Positions 36,158 to 45,687 of a DNA stretch of 64,000 nucleotides are shown here, piece after piece. Source of the stretch: a bacterium BMS3Bbin08 (lineage in GTDB: Bacteria; Nitrospirota; Thermodesulfovibrionia; UBA6902; BMS3Bbin08); NCBI GenBank assembly GCA_002897775.1, contig BDTR01000030.1, positions 62,001 through 126,000 on the forward strand, given 5' to 3'. The first letter of the stretch is position 1. Each line of letters starts with the position of its first letter. The position numbers were made by a program, and so were the translations under genes. A model generated the notes under the pieces. That model ran no database searches. It saw nothing but the letters and a program-made list of their open reading frames with translations, and had not been told where the DNA came from.

Positions 36158-36827
36158 CTAACCTCCTTTTTTCGATTATTATTTGTTAAAGTCGATTTAT
36201 ATTGAAGCCCCTCCCCATACTTCAGTCTCGGGGCAAGAACTTTTTTTCTCACTTCTCTATTTGTGTCCCACCTCCTTTTAATAAATTTTCGAACATCATC
36301 AACCGTTGTATCAGTTATATGCTAACCAGTATACAGTAGTTACGGTAATACTAATTGCAAGATATATAACATCTGTGGCTGTGTTTGTCAAGAGAAATAT
36401 TCATAGGAAATACAAATATATGTATTGTCTCTGAGCTATTCCTCTCAGTCCGCATTGCGTCTAAATGACAAAGAACATATTTCCAGCCCCGTGCAGAGAA
36501 CTGACCGCTGATATAATAAGCAATAAACGGGCCAGAACAGCCAAACAAGCATCGTGCTTTAAATTTAATCTTTAAAATCAAGGAGTTGAAGTGATTGGCC
36601 TTTGATCATTAATTATGAATTGTCAATTATGAATTGTGGTTTTTATACCATAGTATGTGAAGCAAAAAAAACTCAGCCTGATCAAGCGCATGCCAGTCTT
36701 TAAAATCACTGCTTATATAAAACAGCTTGATACAAACCATATCAAATGATATGATATGGTTATAATAAATACAGCCTGGGTTCAAACAATCACACTAGTC
36801 TGTACCGGATTTTGAGGTTATAAAAAA
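36158..36827. other. 670-bp intergenic region, porin leader and dnaJ promoter
   Basis: It contains the porin ribosome site and AT-rich leader (to ~36380), a short AATTATGAATTGT tandem repeat (36608-36640) and the dnaJ promoter-operator (36727-36759). The open frames here are short and have no support. No tRNA or known RNA structure was seen. Confidence 0.6.
36727..36759 (+). promoter_or_regulatory. dnaJ-hspR-clpB promoter with palindromic operator
   Basis: TTGATA (36727-36732), 17 bases, TATGAT (36750-36755). The inverted repeat CCATATCA (36737-36744) N7 TGATATGG (36752-36759) covers the spacer and -10 box. The 7-base spacing matches the HAIR operator bound by HspR (CTTGAGT-N7-ACTCAAG), though the arms differ in sequence. 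HspR is encoded in the operon, so auto-repression is likely. Confidence 0.55.
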
Positions 36828-37928
36828 ATGGCAACATCAACAAAAGACTATTATGAGATGCTCGGGGTAAATAAAGGGACCTCGCAGGATGATATAAAAA
36901 AGGCCTTCAGAAGGCTCGCGCGCAAATGCCACCCTGATCTTAATCCGGGGGACAAATCAGCTGAGCAGAAGTTTAAGGACATCAACGAGGCATATGAGGT
37001 CCTTGGAGACCCGAAAAAAAGAGCTGACTACGACCAGTTCGGCAAAACACCGTTTGAAGCCGGTAAAGGATTTGCCGATACGGCTCGATTCCGGGAGGGG
37101 TTTGCTACAGGCTCTGGTTTTGATTTTGGCGGTACTGAAGATATATTTTCAGACCTGTTCAGCGGCTTTGGGCAGGAAGAGGTCTCATTAAGAGGCAATG
37201 ACCTGCGGACAAGCCTGGGCATTACGCTTGAAGAGGCTTACAGGGGAGTAACAAAGCCGATCATATTAACGCGGGAAGCGCCCTGTAAGACATGCGGGGG
37301 CAGCGGAGCAGAGTCTACACGGTCCTGTACCACCTGTAAAGGAGCCGGGGTATTACAGCAGAAGAGGGGTTTTTTCAGCATGCGCCAGACCTGTCCGGCA
37401 TGTAAAGGCAGGGGTAAAACAGTAACAAAGGCATGCGGCGCGTGCAGGGGAAACGGAAGCACTGTGGTTACTGAGAAAATAAAGGTAAAGATCCCTGCCG
37501 GCGCTGACACAGGCAGCAGGGTAAAGCTCAGGGGCATGGGCGGCGCGGGGGCCAGGGGCGGACCGTCGGGAGACATGTATATAGATCTGACTGTCAGACC
37601 TCATCCCACGTTCAAAAGGGACGGAAGGGATGTCTATGTGGAGGTCCCTGTTACTGTTGGAGAGGCCACCATTGGAGGCAAGATAAGTGTTCCAACGCTT
37701 GACGGCAATGTTTCAATGACCCTGCCGCCCGGTACTGACAGCGGAAAGAAGTTCAGACTAAAAGGCAGGGGGATCCCTAATATAAGGACAGTAAGGACAG
37801 GGGCCAGGGGAAATGAGTTTGTTGTCATAAAGATCATTGTGCCAAAGACGGTCTCCGCAAAGACAAAAGAGGCGCTTCAGGAAGTGGAAAAGGCGTATAA
37901 AGATAAGAAAGCAGCAAGTAGCAAGTAG
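36828..37928 (+). CDS. dnaJ: Co-chaperone DnaJ
   Basis: 366 residues: J-domain with HPD (ARKCHPDLNPGDK), Gly/Phe-rich linker (~70-125), four CxxCxGxG-type zinc units (CKTCGGSG, CTTCKGAG, CPACKGRG, CGACRGNG) and the substrate-binding C-terminal domains. Stimulates DnaK ATPase. DnaK is not in the window. The last residues (KKAASSK) and the TAG stop are coded by a GCAAGTAG repeat. First gene of a heat-shock operon with hspR and clpB; the promoter holds a palindrome. Confidence 0.97.
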   Translation: MATSTKDYYEMLGVNKGTSQDDIKKAFRRLARKCHPDLNPGDKSAEQKFKDINEAYEVLGDPKKRADYDQFGKTPFEAGKGFADTARFREGFATGSGFDFGGTEDIFSDLFSGFGQEEVSLRGNDLRTSLGITLEEAYRGVTKPIILTREAPCKTCGGSGAESTRSCTTCKGAGVLQQKRGFFSMRQTCPACKGRGKTVTKACGACRGNGSTVVTEKIKVKIPAGADTGSRVKLRGMGGAGARGGPSGDMYIDLTVRPHPTFKRDGRDVYVEVPVTVGEATIGGKISVPTLDGNVSMTLPPGTDSGKKFRLKGRGIPNIRTVRTGARGNEFVVIKIIVPKTVSAKTKEALQEVEKAYKDKKAASSK

Positions 37929-37935
37929 AGAGCAA
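37913..37935. repeat. GTAG-type repeat at dnaJ stop
   Basis: GCAGCAAGTAGCAAGTAGAG units; the second TAG is the dnaJ stop codon (37926-37928). Confidence 0.65.
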
Positions 37936-37980
37936 AAAAAGCTGCTTGAAAATCATTTGTAATTTTTTAGAGAGGATAAC

Positions 37981-38325
37981 ATGGAAGATAAGCGGCGGCC
38001 GTTATTTATGATCAGCGTGGTATGCGGGATGTTTGATATTCATCCGCAGACCCTGAGGATATACGAAAAGGAGGGCCTCCTCCATCCGCAGAGAGTGGGC
38101 CGTTCGCGTATGTATTCGCAGGAGGACCTGGAGCGTATAAGGATGATACTTAACCTTACCAGGGATTTCGGCGTCAACAGGTCAGGAGTGGACATAATCC
38201 TTAGAATGAGGCATAAACTGGAGACCCTGCATAGGGAGATGGAAGAGATGATGGGATATCTTGAGAACGATATAAGAAAAGAATTTGAAGAAAGAATAAA
38301 AGAGGCTTATGAAGAGGAGGAGTAA
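37981..38325 (+). CDS. hspR: MerR-type heat-shock repressor, HspR-like
   Basis: 114 residues. N-terminal winged helix typical of MerR (VVCGMFDIHPQTLRIYEKEGLLHPQRVGRSRMYSQEDLERI) followed by a helical dimerisation region and an acidic end. Sequence and position between dnaJ and clpB match HspR, the repressor of the dnaK/clpB regulon that binds HAIR sites with DnaK as co-repressor. No metal-binding cysteine set is seen, so it is not a metal sensor. Candidate operator at 36737-36759. Confidence in HspR identity is high from context. Confidence 0.9.
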   Translation: MEDKRRPLFMISVVCGMFDIHPQTLRIYEKEGLLHPQRVGRSRMYSQEDLERIRMILNLTRDFGVNRSGVDIILRMRHKLETLHREMEEMMGYLENDIRKEFEERIKEAYEEEE

Positions 38326-38330
38326 AAGAA

Positions 38331-38366
38331 AATTCAAAATTTAAAATTAAAAATGCAAAATTAAGG
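38331..38366. repeat. AATTCAAAATTTAAAATT-type repeat between hspR and clpB
   Basis: Degenerate units AAATTCAAAATTTAAAATTA, then AATGCAAAATTAAGG, filling the gap directly after the hspR stop. Confidence 0.6.
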
Positions 38367-38437
38367 ATTTTTTAATTTAGTTAAAGAACCGCTCGAGAAG
38401 AATACCATATGCATTCTGTAAAAGAGGGGAGGTAAGC

Positions 38438-41044
38438 GTGAGACAGGACAAATTTACGGTTAAAAGCCAGGAAGCCATAGAAAGGGCCCAGCAGTTTGCC
38501 CAGAGAAAAGGCAACCAGCAGGTTGATGTAGAGCATCTTCTTCATGTGCTGATCGAGGAGGGTATTGCCCTTGAGATAATAAAGATGCTCGGTGAGGATG
38601 TAAAGGAATTAAGAGCGGAGGTAGAGGCTGAAATAGAAAAACTCCCCAAGGTCCTGGGCCCCTCGCCTGCCGGGCAGATATATATTACCCAGGCCCTTAA
38701 GGATGTGTTTGACAGGGCCTTTGCAGAGGCAGAACATCTTAAGGACGACTTTGTCAGCGTTGAGCATCTGCTTCTGGGCATTGTCAAAACAAAAAATAAG
38801 TGCGGGAAGGTCCTGAAAAAGTTCGGGATTACCGGCGACACGGTATTGTCGGCAATGAAAGAGATAAGAGGAGCACAGCGCGTGACCGACCCTGCGCCTG
38901 AGGATAAATACCAGGCCCTTAAGAAGTATGCCAGGGACCTGACAGACCTCGCGAAAAAAGGAAAGCTCGATCCTGTGATAGGAAGGGATGAGGAAATAAG
39001 AAGGATAATACAGGTGCTTTCACGCAGGACAAAGAACAATCCCGTTATCATCGGCGAGCCCGGCGTCGGTAAAACAGCCCTTGCGGAAGGGCTCGCGCAG
39101 AGGATAACCTCAGGGGATGTCCCTCAGGGCCTTAAGGACAAGCGGGTCGTTGCGCTTGACATGGGAGCGCTTGTGGCAGGCGCGAAGTTCAGGGGTGAGT
39201 TCGAGGACAGACTTAAAGCGGTATTAAAGGAGATAGAAGAAGCTGAGGGCAAGGTCATACTTTTTATTGACGAGCTTCACACCGTTGTCGGCGCCGGAGC
39301 GGCTGAAGGGGCCATTGACGCGTCCAATATGCTTAAACCCGCGCTTGCAAGAGGGGACCTGCGATGCGTTGGAGCAACTACCCTTTCAGAATACAGAAAG
39401 TACATTGAAAAAGACGCCGCGCTCGAACGGAGGTTCCAGCCCATTTATTTGCAGGAGCCGAATGTAGAAGACACTATATCAATACTCAGGGGACTGAAAG
39501 AACGCTACGAGGTGCATCACGGGGTGCGGATAAAAGACGCGGCGCTTGTAGCGGCCGCGTCTTTAAGCCACCGGTATATATCCGACAGGTTTTTGCCTGA
39601 CAAGGCCATTGACCTTATTGATGAAGCGGCATCCAGGCTGAAAATGGAAATAGACAGCATGCCGGCCGAGCTTGATGAACTTGAAAGAAAGCTGAGACAG
39701 CTTGAGATCGAAAAACAGGCAGTCATGAAGGAAAAGGACGCCGCTTCAAAGGAAAGGCTTGGACGCATTAAAAAAGAGATCGCTGATCTGACTGAGAAAC
39801 GGAACCTGCTCAAGACCCGGTGGATGAGGGAAAAAGAGGCGATAGACAGGATAAGCTCGGTCAAGGAAGAGATCGAAAACGTAAAACTTGAGGCTGAAAA
39901 GGCTGAAAGAGACGGCGACCTTAACAGGGCCGCCGAGCTGAAGTACGGCACGCTCCTTGCCCTCCAGAAGACCTTTGAAGAGGAGAACAAAAAGCTCCAG
40001 GAGCATCAGGGAAAGGGCAGGATGCTTAAGGAGGAAGTCGACGAAGAAGATATTGCCGGGATCGTGGCAAAGTGGACCGGTATCCCTGTAAGCAGGATGC
40101 TTGAAGGCGAGATAGAAAAACTCCTGAAGATGGAAGACAGGCTGAAACTCCGCGTGATCGGACAGGATGACGCCATAAAAGTTGTTTCAGACGCCGTAAG
40201 AAGGGCAAGGGCGGGCATACAGGACCCTGACAGGCCGATCGGCTCTTTTATGTTCCTCGGCCCTACCGGTGTGGGGAAAACAGAGCTTGCCAGGGCGCTT
40301 GCTGAATTCCTGTTCGATGACGAGACCGCCATGACAAGGATCGACATGTCAGAGTATCAGGAGCGCCATACGGTTTCAAGGCTGATAGGAGCGCCTCCGG
40401 GTTATGTGGGTTATGAAGAGGGGGGCCAGCTGACCGAGGCAATAAGGAGAAGGCCTTATGCCGTAATACTTTTTGATGAGATCGAAAAGGCGCATCCTGA
40501 GGTCTTTAATGTTCTTCTGCAGCTTCTTGATGACGGAAGGCTTACGGACGGGCACGGAAGAACGGTTGATTTCAGGAATACCGTGGTCATTATGACCTCG
40601 AACATCGGGAGCCGGCATATTCAGGAGATGCTTACCGAATGGAGCGATGAAGAGCAGATACGCAGGGGGGTCATGGAAGAGATGAAAAAATCATTTAAGC
40701 CTGAGTTCCTGAACAGGTTGGATGAGATAATAATATTTCATGCTCTAAACAGGGACCTGCTGATAAAAATAGTTGACATCCAGCTTAACAGGATGAAGAA
40801 ATACCTGGAGGAAAGGCGCGTTGACATAGTGCTGACCGAAAGCGCAAAGGCCTATCTTGCCGAGGCGGGTTATGACCCTGTTTACGGGGCCAGACCCCTT
40901 AAAAGGGCAATACAAAAAGAGATCCTGAACCCCCTTGCTACAAAACTGCTTGACGCGACGTTTAAAGAAGGAGACGCCATTGAGGTGGATGTTGAAAAAA
41001 ACAGGATCGTGTTCAAAAAAGCCCCGGATAAAACTGTGGCATGA
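38438..41044 (+). CDS. clpB: Disaggregase ClpB
   Basis: 868 residues: N-terminal Clp repeats ([16 protein letters not shown]), NBD1 with [15 protein letters not shown], a coiled-coil middle domain (~410-530; [19 protein letters not shown]), NBD2 with [23 protein letters not shown] and the C-terminal domain. Works with DnaK to rescue aggregated proteins. The long middle domain separates it from ClpA/C. GTG start with GGGGAGG upstream. Last gene of the heat-shock operon, ending before a bidirectional terminator. Confidence 0.97.
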   Translation: MRQDKFTVKSQEAIERAQQFAQRKGNQQVDVEHLLHVLIEEGIALEIIKMLGEDVKELRAEVEAEIEKLPKVLGPSPAGQIYITQALKDVFDRAFAEAEHLKDDFVSVEHLLLGIVKTKNKCGKVLKKFGITGDTVLSAMKEIRGAQRVTDPAPEDKYQALKKYARDLTDLAKKGKLDPVIGRDEEIRRIIQVLSRRTKNNPVIIGEPGVGKTALAEGLAQRITSGDVPQGLKDKRVVALDMGALVAGAKFRGEFEDRLKAVLKEIEEAEGKVILFIDELHTVVGAGAAEGAIDASNMLKPALARGDLRCVGATTLSEYRKYIEKDAALERRFQPIYLQEPNVEDTISILRGLKERYEVHHGVRIKDAALVAAASLSHRYISDRFLPDKAIDLIDEAASRLKMEIDSMPAELDELERKLRQLEIEKQAVMKEKDAASKERLGRIKKEIADLTEKRNLLKTRWMREKEAIDRISSVKEEIENVKLEAEKAERDGDLNRAAELKYGTLLALQKTFEEENKKLQEHQGKGRMLKEEVDEEDIAGIVAKWTGIPVSRMLEGEIEKLLKMEDRLKLRVIGQDDAIKVVSDAVRRARAGIQDPDRPIGSFMFLGPTGVGKTELARALAEFLFDDETAMTRIDMSEYQERHTVSRLIGAPPGYVGYEEGGQLTEAIRRRPYAVILFDEIEKAHPEVFNVLLQLLDDGRLTDGHGRTVDFRNTVVIMTSNIGSRHIQEMLTEWSDEEQIRRGVMEEMKKSFKPEFLNRLDEIIIFHALNRDLLIKIVDIQLNRMKKYLEERRVDIVLTESAKAYLAEAGYDPVYGARPLKRAIQKEILNPLATKLLDATFKEGDAIEVDVEKNRIVFKKAPDKTVA

Positions 41045-41116
41045 TGACGGCAACGCTGCCGAAGCGTGAAGAAGCCGGATCAAAAGAAATAACACTGAAG
41101 ATATAGTAACCATCCT

Positions 41117-41145
41117 AAAAAGGGGAGGGTTACCCTCCCCTTTTT
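41117..41145. terminator. Bidirectional terminator of clpB and LtaS-like genes
   Basis: AAAAA GGGGAGGG TTA CCCTCCCC TTTTT (stem 41122-41129 with 41133-41140). It serves clpB on plus and the sulfatase gene on minus. Confidence 0.9.
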
Positions 41146-43090
41146 AGTTTTTATCTTTCAGCAGTTCAATGGAAGTTCTCACAAATATCCTGCTGTCGTT
41201 TAAAATGCGTTTCACAAGGCTGCTGTCTGTGCTCACAGGTCCCGCGGCGTCATTGCCGAGCGGAAAAACACGCGGGGTATCATTCATAAAATCGGTTTTG
41301 ATGTACAGGCCGTCCCGGATAATATGAAAAGTCAACCTGTCTTTTGATATGAGAAATCGTGTATCAGTTTCTGAGATGAGGCTTTTCCCAAAACCTTCAA
41401 AAGGCGCTTTAACCCCGATAAGCTCCATCAGCGTGGGCATCAGATCAAGCTGAGATCCCAGCACAGCGGATCTGCCGGGACTGACCAGTCCGGGCGCGTA
41501 TATAAGCAGAGGGATATGGAATCTCCTGTAAACCTCGGGTTCCAGGAAATCATCAGGCAGGCCGGTATCCGCGGTGATCACAAATACGGTATTTCTGAAA
41601 TATTCGGAATTTCCGGCTTTTTCCATGAACCGGCCAAGCGCCCAGTCCGAATACATAAAGGCAAGCTGCTCTTTTGGAATATCCGGAGCGGATTCTGTAT
41701 AGTGCTCAGGCAGCATAAAAGGACTGTGATTGCTCAGAGTAAGAACCACACCCAGGAAACGCCGGCCGTTCCGGGCGTATTCGGTAAAGGTCTTGTGGGC
41801 ATGGTCGAATATCACCTCGTCAGGCACTGTCCAGGTCAACCCTTTTTTCTCTGATTCAGTAAATATGTTGAAGTCAGTAAAACCGACCAGCCTGTCAAAA
41901 CCGTGCTTGCGCATGAACCCTTCCTGGTTGTCAAACCCGATGCGCCCGCCTGTTACATAATAGGTTTCGTAGCCTTTGTCCTTTAACATATCCGCGATTG
42001 ACGAGAATTGTTTATGCCTGTAGGCTATGGAGCGCATAAACGATTCGCCGGGCAGATAATCAGGATATGACATTAACAGGGCGGGCAGGCCCATGTTGGT
42101 GCGCGTTCCGTTGGCGTAGAAATTTGTGAACAGCAGACCGCCTTCAGCCAGACGGTCAAAATCGGGGGTCAGGGACCTTGAGGCGCCCAGGGCGCCTATG
42201 TAGTTCGCGCTGAAACTTTCCATGATAATAACAACAATATTATATGGCTTGAAGGATGTGTCTCCAGACAGTTCACGCACGATAGAGTCCCCATTATCCA
42301 GGAAACCAAAAGCCTTGCTGGCCGTAAGCTCTCTGACCTTGTGAATTCCCTGTTCCCGGCTCCCTTTACCAAGGGCGTTCACCCCTTGTGTCTGTTGTTT
42401 CTTAATGTGACAGTATGAATAGTACAGGACATAAGGTCCGTTCAGGGCAAGTTCATTGAGCTTTTGATGCCGTGAAAAATAGGCATTTCCCCAGCGCAGG
42501 GTGGTAAACCCGTAAAGACCCGCCGCAAGAATGATCAGGATCAATACCAGCGGGCCCAGGACCTTTGCAGGCACAGACGGACTGCTTTTGCGCTCGGTGA
42601 CAGCCCTTGTTGCCCGGTGAACAAGCCATGCCAGAGCGCCGGTTATGAGAAGCCACATAAACACGTATAGCGGCAGGTTAAAGCCTGAAACCATAACCTC
42701 AAAACTGTCCTGAAGGTCGTTAAGGTAAGACAGGTCCGCGATGTAAAAACGGGTGCCCATTGTCCTCATGTTCTCGACATCAAGAAGCAAAGAGAAAGAA
42801 CAAAGGGACAGTACGATTACCATGATAGTTGAAATAGTACGTCTTGTTAATTTAGAGTCCTCCGCGCCAAACCAGGGCACGTGTGCCGCGACAATAACAG
42901 GGACCAGGACATACATCAAAACGTTTATGTCGTATCTGAGGCCGATAAAGAACGCCTGCAGGACCTCGGCAACGGGCAAAGACAGGGGATCTTTAAAGGC
43001 TACGAAAAGCGTGACCAGCCGGAAGAACATAAAAAGCCCCAGTGATAACAGGGCCAGTTTGAGGCTGTATTTCGTGTTTTGAGTCAACAT
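41144..43090 (-). CDS. LtaS/MdoB-like sulfatase-family membrane enzyme
   Basis: 648 residues with five N-terminal membrane segments and an outward alkaline-phosphatase/sulfatase-fold domain (VVIIMESFSANYIGALG, and the nucleophile Thr in NGTRTNMGLPALL). LtaS and MdoB relatives transfer glycerol-phosphate or phosphoethanolamine to lipids or glycans. A Gram-negative role in periplasmic glycan or LPS decoration is inferred. ATG 43090 follows the upstream DUF2279 gene's TGA by 4 bases, without its own strong ribosome site, so translation is likely coupled. Ends at a terminator shared with clpB. Confidence 0.85.
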   Translation of the reverse strand: MLTQNTKYSLKLALLSLGLFMFFRLVTLFVAFKDPLSLPVAEVLQAFFIGLRYDINVLMYVLVPVIVAAHVPWFGAEDSKLTRRTISTIMVIVLSLCSFSLLLDVENMRTMGTRFYIADLSYLNDLQDSFEVMVSGFNLPLYVFMWLLITGALAWLVHRATRAVTERKSSPSVPAKVLGPLVLILIILAAGLYGFTTLRWGNAYFSRHQKLNELALNGPYVLYYSYCHIKKQQTQGVNALGKGSREQGIHKVRELTASKAFGFLDNGDSIVRELSGDTSFKPYNIVVIIMESFSANYIGALGASRSLTPDFDRLAEGGLLFTNFYANGTRTNMGLPALLMSYPDYLPGESFMRSIAYRHKQFSSIADMLKDKGYETYYVTGGRIGFDNQEGFMRKHGFDRLVGFTDFNIFTESEKKGLTWTVPDEVIFDHAHKTFTEYARNGRRFLGVVLTLSNHSPFMLPEHYTESAPDIPKEQLAFMYSDWALGRFMEKAGNSEYFRNTVFVITADTGLPDDFLEPEVYRRFHIPLLIYAPGLVSPGRSAVLGSQLDLMPTLMELIGVKAPFEGFGKSLISETDTRFLISKDRLTFHIIRDGLYIKTDFMNDTPRVFPLGNDAAGPVSTDSSLVKRILNDSRIFVRTSIELLKDKN

Positions 43091-43094
43091 TTGA

Positions 43095-43955
43095 TCAATC
43101 GTCGTTAAAATCGTGTTCCAGGGGCAGATAAGTGTACGGTATCTGGTAATAGTTTAAAAATCTTGAAGTTTTCTTGAAAGACAGGTCATTAGCGATCTTG
43201 GATATATTAAGTCCGACCGCCACATAAATGTTTCTGCTTCTGTCGCTTACAGGACCTGTTTCCCACTTGTATCCCCTTGTATAATAGCCCAGCTGGAGTT
43301 CCAGATATTTCAGGTATTTGTTTTTTACGAAATCAAATCCGTCCAGTTTTACCGCTACAAGGAATTTCATTCCGTCATAATCCGTTGTAAAATCTATCTT
43401 TTCTTTTTTTATAAGTCCTTCTGACGGGAAGTATTCAAGCCTGAAATCGATCTTGTTCGCAAGCTTCGGATATCTGTATGTCAGATATCCCATGGTACTG
43501 CCAACGGTGTTCATGATCATGTCCTCATAAGAGAACCCGTATTTGCTGATCGCGTCTCCCAGTTCCATCAGACCCTGCAGAGTGAACGTTGAAATCGCCC
43601 CCCACTTGGCAGCCTCGGCGGTCTCGTACCCCCATGATTCATAAACATAAGAAAGCAGATGCGTTGCCGCGTACGTGGCGTAGAAATGTCCCGTCTTGTC
43701 CGCGCCGCCGCGATAAGCCTCTTCATCGAACCACAGCTCTGTTTTTCCATGAGGGCTGTACTTTCCGTAATTCCAGAAGGCAACGCCCCAGAGGAATGTT
43801 CCTGTTGCTACCGCCGCATTGAGGGTTATGAGCTTTTGCTCTTTTGTGAAATTTTCAAATGGGCTGAATGCAAAGGACCTCTCCGCGGATAAAACTGTTG
43901 TCAAAAAGATAACAACTGATGCGGCGATTGTCTTTTTTAAAAATCCAACTCTCAT
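43095..43955 (-). CDS. DUF2279-family exported protein
   Basis: 286 residues with signal peptide (MRVGFLKKTIAASVVIFLTTVLSAERSFA), then a domain with GGADKTGHFYATYAATHLLS and a GDAISKYGFSYEDMIMNTVGS motif typical of DUF2279 (YfiM-like), whose members are outer-membrane-associated. The last ~100 residues are beta-rich (YLELQLGYYTRGYKW), suggesting a small barrel or lid. It lies 4 bases before the LtaS-like gene, so both probably act together in the envelope. Function unknown. Confidence 0.75.
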   Translation of the reverse strand: MRVGFLKKTIAASVVIFLTTVLSAERSFAFSPFENFTKEQKLITLNAAVATGTFLWGVAFWNYGKYSPHGKTELWFDEEAYRGGADKTGHFYATYAATHLLSYVYESWGYETAEAAKWGAISTFTLQGLMELGDAISKYGFSYEDMIMNTVGSTMGYLTYRYPKLANKIDFRLEYFPSEGLIKKEKIDFTTDYDGMKFLVAVKLDGFDFVKNKYLKYLELQLGYYTRGYKWETGPVSDRSRNIYVAVGLNISKIANDLSFKKTSRFLNYYQIPYTYLPLEHDFNDD

Positions 43956-44169
43956 TACATTTATTACGGGCAGAAAAAATCGAGCAACAGGCGATCATAC
44001 ATAAAAAGCCGGAGTTAAGCAAAACGAACCGGAAGAAGAAAACGCCGAATAAGAACCAAAATAGTTTAACAGGGTTTATAAAATTAAGCAACGAACCGGC
44101 GCCGCGAGGTTAAGTGCTGCCGGACGGATTATTTTGACATCTTTCAGACCCTGATGCTAACTTAGGTCC

Positions 44170-45687
44170 ATGGATACAAGACAAAAAATAAGCCAGCTTG
44201 TGATCGCGAGACTTGACGGCGGGGATATTCAAAAGAAGTTTAAATATTATCGTTCTCTGACAAGGCAGGGGATCGGAGGGTTCATTGTCTTTGGAGGAGG
44301 ATTAAAAGAGGTCAGCAGAGGGATAAAAAGACTTCAGGGCGACGCCGGGATCCCTCTTTTTATTGCCTCTGACCTTGAGCAGGGGCTCGGCCAGCAAATA
44401 CAGGGGGGAACACTGTTTCCCCCTGCCATGGCTGTCGGCAGGGCCATTAACAGCAAAAGACGAGACGATATCAGGCTGCTGAGGAGATCTGTCCGTATTA
44501 TGGCGGATGAGATAATAGCCGCCGGGTTTAATGTTGTTTTTTCTCCTGTCCTTGATGTAAATACAAATCCCAAAAATCCCATAATATGCACAAGGGCTTA
44601 TTCAGATGACCCGGAAGAGGTTGCCTGGTTCGGGAAAGAACTGATAAAAGGCTTTCAGTCCAGGGGGCTTATCGCGTGCGCAAAACATTTTCCCGGCCAT
44701 GGTGATACAGAAAGAGACTCGCACCGGGAACTGCCCGTTGTGAAAGCCGGCATAAAGCGGCTGCGTAATGTTGAGCTGCGGCCTTTTGCCGCTGCCGTCA
44801 AGGCAGGGGTCACGATGGTAATGGTCGGTCACCTGAAGGTTCCGGCGCTTGATCCAAAGCTCCCTTCAACCTTTTCACGCAAAATTATCCAGAGACTTCT
44901 AAGGGACCAGATGGGATTTAAGGGTCTGGTGATAACTGACGCGATGAACATGCACGCGGTCAGTCGGTACGACCCGATTCCGGGCGGAAAAAGACAGGAA
45001 AAAGAAAGAAGCGCGTGCTTAAACGCCCTGAAGGCGGGAGCGAATATACTCCTGCATCCCCGGGACCCGGAAGAAGTGATCGACTTCCTGTACTCTCATC
45101 AGGACAGGATAATGCCTGAGGTCAACAGGTCGCTTCAGAGGGTCCTGAGAATAAAGAAAAAGATTGTTAATACATTGCCTTTAAGCGCGGGGATCAGGCG
45201 GATCGGACAGAGATCACACCGGGAAACAGCATTTGAGATGACAGAAAGGTCGATCAATACTGATAATGAAATCCTTGCGATAAATAAAATCTTCCGGGCC
45301 GTTATCCTTATTATTGACGATGATGATTCAAGGGCAGGAAAGCGTTTTGCAGAGACTATCAGGGACCACTATCCCGGCGTAAAAAAGTTATATGTTGATA
45401 ATAAACGCCCGGCAGATGCCGGAAAGATCCTGGATAAAGTTAAAGACAGGCTACTTATAGCAGGGGTTTTTTCAAAGATCTCCGCGTGGAAGGGCAGAAG
45501 CGGTTTAAGCGTAAAGCTGAGATCTGTGCTGAAAAAGGCGGTGAGAACATCAGGATATTCCGTGGTAGCGGGTTTTTGCTGTCCACATGTACTGCGTGAC
45601 ATAAAAGCGGATGTGGTTATCAGGGCTTATTCCGGCTCAGAACAGGCTCAGGAGGCTGTTGGAAAGGTCATTTGTGACCCAGAATAA
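44170..45687 (+). CDS. nagZ: NagZ-like beta-N-acetylhexosaminidase (GH3)
   Basis: 505 residues. The N-terminal GH3 barrel includes SDLEQGLGQQIQGG, the acid/base loop KHFPGHGDTERDSHRELP and the nucleophile Asp in VITDAMNMHAVS. A C-terminal ~150-residue domain follows, longer than E. coli NagZ, as in two-domain Bacillus-type members. No signal peptide, so a cytoplasmic muropeptide-recycling role is likely. ATG start; a weak promoter-like TTGACA stands at 44134-44139. Its 3' end overlaps the convergent nfnB end by 20 bases. Confidence 0.88.
   Translation: MDTRQKISQLVIARLDGGDIQKKFKYYRSLTRQGIGGFIVFGGGLKEVSRGIKRLQGDAGIPLFIASDLEQGLGQQIQGGTLFPPAMAVGRAINSKRRDDIRLLRRSVRIMADEIIAAGFNVVFSPVLDVNTNPKNPIICTRAYSDDPEEVAWFGKELIKGFQSRGLIACAKHFPGHGDTERDSHRELPVVKAGIKRLRNVELRPFAAAVKAGVTMVMVGHLKVPALDPKLPSTFSRKIIQRLLRDQMGFKGLVITDAMNMHAVSRYDPIPGGKRQEKERSACLNALKAGANILLHPRDPEEVIDFLYSHQDRIMPEVNRSLQRVLRIKKKIVNTLPLSAGIRRIGQRSHRETAFEMTERSINTDNEILAINKIFRAVILIIDDDDSRAGKRFAETIRDHYPGVKKLYVDNKRPADAGKILDKVKDRLLIAGVFSKISAWKGRSGLSVKLRSVLKKAVRTSGYSVVAGFCCPHVLRDIKADVVIRAYSGSEQAQEAVGKVICDPE

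Noticed and set aside
36351-36581. 76-residue open frame in the porin-dnaJ gap
   Set aside because: Starts at TTG without ribosome site and has unusual Cys/His content; no support as a gene.
36727-36827. CIRCE element upstream of dnaJ
   Set aside because: The palindrome does not match TTAGCACTC-N9-GAGTGCTAA; geometry fits HspR-type better.
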